Below are positions 59,901 to 64,000 of a stretch of DNA of 64,000 nt, one piece after another. The DNA comes from Capsicum annuum (Eukaryota > Streptophyta > Magnoliopsida > Solanales > Solanaceae). Location of the stretch: positions 27,032,913 to 27,096,912 of the forward strand of contig NC_061111.1 of assembly GCF_002878395.1 (NCBI RefSeq), written 5' to 3'. A program made the position numbers and the translations under genes. The number at the start of each line of letters is the position of its first letter. Within the stretch, counting starts at the first letter, position 1. The notes under the pieces were generated by a model that had not been told where the DNA came from, did no database searches, and saw only the letters and a list, made by a program, of their open reading frames with translations.

Positions 59901-60830
59901 TTCACCAGTAATAGTGCCTACAACCTCCTCAACTCCATCACTCATAGAAATGCTGACACCACCATTATCTCATTTTCTTAGATCTAGAAACTCCATATTT
60001 CAAATAAAATCAAATATTTTATTTGGTCCTCCACCATAACAAGCTCTAATGTTGTGCTACCTCAATAGAATGGGCATTAATGTTGATAATGAATGCAAAA
60101 TATTCAATCAACCTAATGAGAATACTAACCATAATTTTTTCCTCTACAGCTTAAATTAAGACTTTTGGTCTGATATACTAAAGCAAGAATCACTCCTCTA
60201 TCTCTCTCTTTCTTAATGCTTTCAGGAGAGACAATCGAAAAACCACATGACACATGCTGAAAAACAATAATTCGATAACCTCTCCTTTGAGAAACTATCC
60301 TCTTCTTCTACTTATGGTCAATTTGAAAAACTAGAAATAATAACTTGTTCAATGGGAAAACTGACAAACCCTCTTTTAAGAATACTTATGCTGAGGCTGT
60401 TGAGTTTTTATTCTTACTTAAATTCTCAAGCATCAAATATCCCACCATTAGTGTTTATGTTAAATGGTACCACCTTCAAGGAAATCATATAAGCTAAACA
60501 CAGGTGGGGCATGCCTTGACAACCCGAGAAAAGAAGGGATAGGTGGAGTGGTTTAAAACTATAAGGGAGATTGGGCTCTAGTTTTTTATAAGATCTTTTC
60601 CACTACCACTAATAACCAAATGGAGCTCTTGACTCTCTTAAAAGGGCTGAGGATTGTGAAAAACAATATGCTCGCTCCCATTTACATTAATGTTGATTCG
60701 AAAGAAGACATCTCCATGCTTACTAATGGTAATCTTCTGTATGATGCAATGCTAGGTGAATATAGGTCATTTATAATAGGTCTGGGACATCCATTAGTAG
60801 AGCATAGGTACAAAATAGGGTGCTAGATGT
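56905..60830 (+). pseudogene. LINE D ORF2 (endonuclease, reverse transcriptase, RNase H), broken
   Basis: The endonuclease lies at about 56905-57650, with NARG-type start, GGNFNKILKASNKFGGN (57164-57397 frame), GFKGSKYTWTNK and LERLDGCFTNDSW. The RT region at about 57950-59230 shows WLVDGDTNTRFFH, KAFDRLKW (about 58655-58680), RQGDPMSPYIFIL (about 58818-58860) and FTDDLTLFAKA (about 58965-58995, TDD where ADD is usual). After the RT comes KEGGLGIQKAELKNSTML (about 59467). RNase H is at about 60490-60830 (KLNTGGACLDNPRKEGIGGV and NQMELLTLLKGL). More than a dozen stops or frameshifts. The open frames on the opposite strand around 58628-59121 are shadows. Confidence 0.8.
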
Positions 60831-61090
60831 TCTAGACAAAGAAGGAAAAGAATGCAAAGATTGAAAAATATGATTGTTTTTGTAGTTCCTCCCGTGTGTG
60901 CATCGAAAGCAGTATGGGTGGACATACTAGGAACTAATTTTGCTAGGCAAATTATTAGACCTTGTAATTTTTTGGCCCATCAAAACTCAATATCTCATGT
61001 TTTAGAAACAGACTAAACTGGTTTGTATGTACGATACTTAAGTTTTTATTTTAATGCTACTCAAAATTTCCTTTTGACTTTTTGGAATCA

Positions 61091-61871
61091 ATAAAGATAT
61101 GCAAGAATGAAGGGTTTGGAATTATACTTTATTTGTGATTTTAATGAAGTCCATTAAAAGTTTAATTAGTTGACGAGCACATTTGAACCTGTTGCTTATG
61201 TATATTTACAAATTAGATATTGACAGGTCCATGCTAGCCCAAGTCCAATATATATTTTTTTGGTCTTAATTTATGTGACATAAATAGAATTTGGATAATC
61301 AATCATATTTTTTTATATGTTTGTAGATGTTTTAAGCTATTAATTATTATAATTTATAATACATTTTATGTAATTTCAAATAATATATGTTACTCTCCTT
61401 GTTTAAATTTTTGTGGCATTGTTAGTTATATTTTTAAAATAATTTAATTTTTTACTTATTGTGATTTATAATTCTTTTTCTCCTATTTCAATTTAAGTAA
61501 CACTGAGTATCATCTAATTAATATTTTATATCTTTAAATTTTTATGTTGTCAATTATTGTGATTCATAATTTTTTTACGTATTTTTTTGAATTATATAAC
61601 AAAATAGAATAAACTTTTATGGCATTGATAGTCAATTATATTTTAAAAATAATTTGAATTTTGAATTATTGTGATTTATAATACTTTTTCTTCTGTTCAA
61701 TTTAAGTGACACTAATATAATTTTGAGTGTCAAACAAATTTTTAAATAATATATGTTACTCTCGTTGTCCAAACTTTTATGTCATTGATAGTTATATTTT
61801 AAAAATAATTTAATTTTTTAAATATTATAATTTGTAATACTTTTTCTTATATTTTAATTTAAGCAACACTG
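61091..61871. repeat. AT-rich degenerate repeats with Stowaway-like words
   Basis: GATTTATAAT(T/A)CTTTTTCT followed by CAATTTAAGT(A/G)ACACT recurs near 61462, 61668 and 61826. TACTCTC(C/G)TTGT followed by a (T)AAA-rich stretch recurs near 61389 and 61749. These look like several decayed Stowaway-type ends in series. No gene. Confidence 0.5.
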
Positions 61872-64000
61872 TGTAACGACCCGAGACTACACCTTGGGCG
61901 TCACACGGTGCTTACGATCCTGAAGGACCACAAGCTACTCCATGACTGGTACCTGCTGTGAGTACAAAATATAATACTGGAATATATATGAGGAAGAAAT
62001 CTGAAAATGCCATAAGGTTCTTAAAATACTGAAATAATAACTGAGTAAAACTGATAATAACATCTGAAAACTGAATAACTGACTATGCTAGTCTGAAAGC
62101 CTCTAACTGTCTGAATGTAGAATTGATGAGACAAACTCCCAATTAACTCCGACTAAAATAACTACTGAACTGCTGAAAAACTGAAATAGGTAAACTCTGT
62201 CCTCGAAATATGTGGACTCACCACTATAACTGCTGTTGATAGCTCGAGCTGCTAAGTACGGCCAGGAACCTAAGCGTTCGAACCTATGATATGAGACATC
62301 ATAGCACAAAAAAGAGTTTGCGTCAGTACGTGGAATGTATTGGTATCTAAGAAAGGTAAGGCTAATATACATGGTTTCATATGCATAAGATGATAACTGA
62401 CTGACTAAACATTATAAAGTGATAGGATGAGAGTACATGCAAAACTGTAACTACTGAACATACTGAACATACAATACTGCGCATATCGGTATACATCATG
62501 TATCTGAGATTATACTGAAGCTGAGTACTGAGTTCTGATGGTAGAGTAACTGATAACTGATAGCTATGATTCTGTAGAACTGACTGAGTTCTTTACTGAA
62601 TACTAAGACAAAAACTGTAACTATGGGAGTTATCATCTAATCGACATACCCCGATTATAGATTAATTTAGGGTCCAACCTGTTATCCCAGTTGGAAGGGT
62701 GCTAGTATCGTGCCATGGGATACTACAAGGCTGTGTCAACCCTAATCTGGAAGGAAGACTCATGAAATATATATATGATTGTGTCTACCCTAGTCTGGCA
62801 GGAGGACGACTTACCCTACGTTGTCTACGTAGTTCTGTAACGCAGGGACTGATGACCCTCTGCTGGTAAGAATTCCCCCATCCTTGGGTTCAGTCAGTAC
62901 TGAATCCTACTCCCAACTGAATCGACACTAAACTAATCACTAGACTGTACTAGGCTTGATTGAATTGACACTGATCGTGTTGACTGACTGTACTGGACTG
63001 ATTTCACTGAGTTCTGTTAACTGACTGAGTACTACTGTTCTTGACCTTTACTGACACTATTCTATAACTACTGCAACTAAGTAAACAACTAGATTTCGAT
63101 TAATAAATACCCCTAGGACTCGATATCATAATAGATAAACTCATATCACAACTTTAATAACACAACAATAGGTTACCATGCATGATTTACTCATATGGAC
63201 ATTTTATCAAATACTTGCAAGGCATAGCTTAAGCATGGAAATAGTTTAAACATGTAGTAATAGCATGATTTCAATAATAAGATCACCAAAATATCACAAT
63301 GCACAATTCATTTACAATAGTATGATTTCAATAATAAGATCACCAAAAGATCACAATGCACAATTCATTCACTTAAACATTTTGTCAAACACTTAGGAGG
63401 CATAACCTTGTACATGGGAATGAAAAACATGTTAATGCATCATGACTACAACAACCAATTCACCATTCAAAGGTTTGACATGAGATCTACATCAACCAAC
63501 ATACTCATTGATCTATTTTACACGAAACTCATATTTTCTTAACATTGAAACTCAAATAACAACACAAACATAAGCATAATTCAGTTCATAATATGGGAAT
63601 CAGAATTCCAGTTTTGAAAGGGGTTCTTGAACTCCAAGGGTGTAAGAAAACCCAAGAATGAACACCTAACATACCTGAGTGACAGAATTCATGAAAATTG
63701 TTAGGGATTTTTCGGGACTTGGACTTGAACTTGATGAAACTAGGGTTTTGCTCTTGAGAGAACTTGTGAAATAATGAGTGAATTTGCTTTTTGGGAGGCT
63801 AAATTTCGTGTTAAGGCTGAATTATGTAAGGGGAAAATGATCCAATTATCCCCACAAACCCGTCACTTAATACATAAAACATGCCCAGTGATGCGATAGG
63901 TGCTGCGCCGCATCGATGGGGTCGACACAATCACCTACACATCGCGTCGATGGTGCCAACGTGATAGCCAACACTACGCGTTATGATCGCATTGATTTGC
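61872..64000 (-). mobile_element. LTR of the gypsy #1 family, running off the window
   Basis: It begins TGTAACGACCCGAGACTACA on the + strand (the 3' end of the LTR on the - strand, ...GTTACA) and continues with the CCAGTTGGAAGGGTG block near 62690. The conserved GGTATGTTAGGTGTTCAT donor-like block lies on the - strand near 63670, and GCATCGATGG/GCGATAGG words lie at 63890-63990. By comparison with 7239-9703 only the first 250 bp or so of the LTR lie beyond the window. An imperfect 63-bp direct repeat (ATGATTTCAATAATAAGATC) occurs at about 63264-63375. Whether it is solo or part of an element cannot be seen. Confidence 0.82.

Larger units (their letters stand above)
54420..61090 (+). mobile_element. 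L1-type LINE D, a different family from copies A and B
   Basis: ORF1 with DUF4283, then endonuclease, RT and a C-terminal RNase H, and a 3' end near 61090 (GGAATCAATAAAGATATGC). The 5' boundary is uncertain: coding similarity starts near 54640, and 54420-54640 is tentative. No target duplication was established. Codon use and motif wording differ clearly from the LINE at 30343. Confidence 0.78.

Overview
This is eukaryotic nuclear DNA from a flowering plant, most likely a Solanaceae species. The evidence is AT-rich sequence, intron-split genes with GT...AG junctions, tRNA-headed SINEs resembling the TS and Au families, and the types of Ty3/gypsy LTRs, plant L1 LINEs with a C-terminal RNase H, hAT elements and Stowaway/Tourist-like MITEs present. 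The family assignment is an inference from repeat recognition and was not checked by search. There is no bacterial, organellar, CRISPR or operon-like content.

Layout. (1) 1-9703 is the 3' half of a Ty3/gypsy element on the + strand (RT end, RNase H, integrase, 3' LTR). A 4.8-kb hAT transposon with an 8-bp target duplication interrupts its integrase. (2) 9704-18248 is the 5' part of a second Ty3/gypsy element on the - strand (protease, gag, tRNA-Met primer site, LTR). Its LTR is interrupted by another large solo-LTR-like insertion. (3) 18249-22096 is a copy (A) of a locus whose sister copy (B) lies at 29893-40109. Both carry the same leader, a Stowaway-like end, a SINE and an L1 LINE. (4) 22097-29892 holds a fold-back MITE, a 3.06-kb solo LTR with a 5-bp target duplication, and a decayed plant-mobile-domain (MAIN-like) gene. 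(5) 29893-40109 is copy B, a nested stack: a Stowaway-like MITE split by a SINE and by a complete LINE (10-bp target duplication). The LINE is split by a solo LTR, which is itself split by a 1.1-kb TIR element. (6) 40507-52706 is the gene island: a broken GRF-zinc-finger-like gene (-), an intact seven-exon DCP5/LSM14-type mRNA decapping gene (+, 534 aa) and an intact three-exon DUF1218 four-helix membrane protein gene (-, 183 aa). (7) 53267-61090 holds two MITEs and a third, different L1-type LINE. (8) 61872-64000 is another LTR of the same family as the one at 7239-9703, running off the window.

Only two genes look functional, DCP5 and the DUF1218 gene. They lie about 2.3 kb apart with their 3' ends facing each other and a hAT-type MITE between them. 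DCP5 carries SINEs and a LINE fragment in its introns, with intact splice sites. Everything else is transposon-derived or decayed. I do not see a coherent new multi-gene system. The most unusual signals are a 662-bp near-identical tract between two otherwise 8-12% diverged LINE copies, a tandem array with alternating spacing inside the hAT element, and a fold-back MITE whose loop is packed with ACGT-core motifs.
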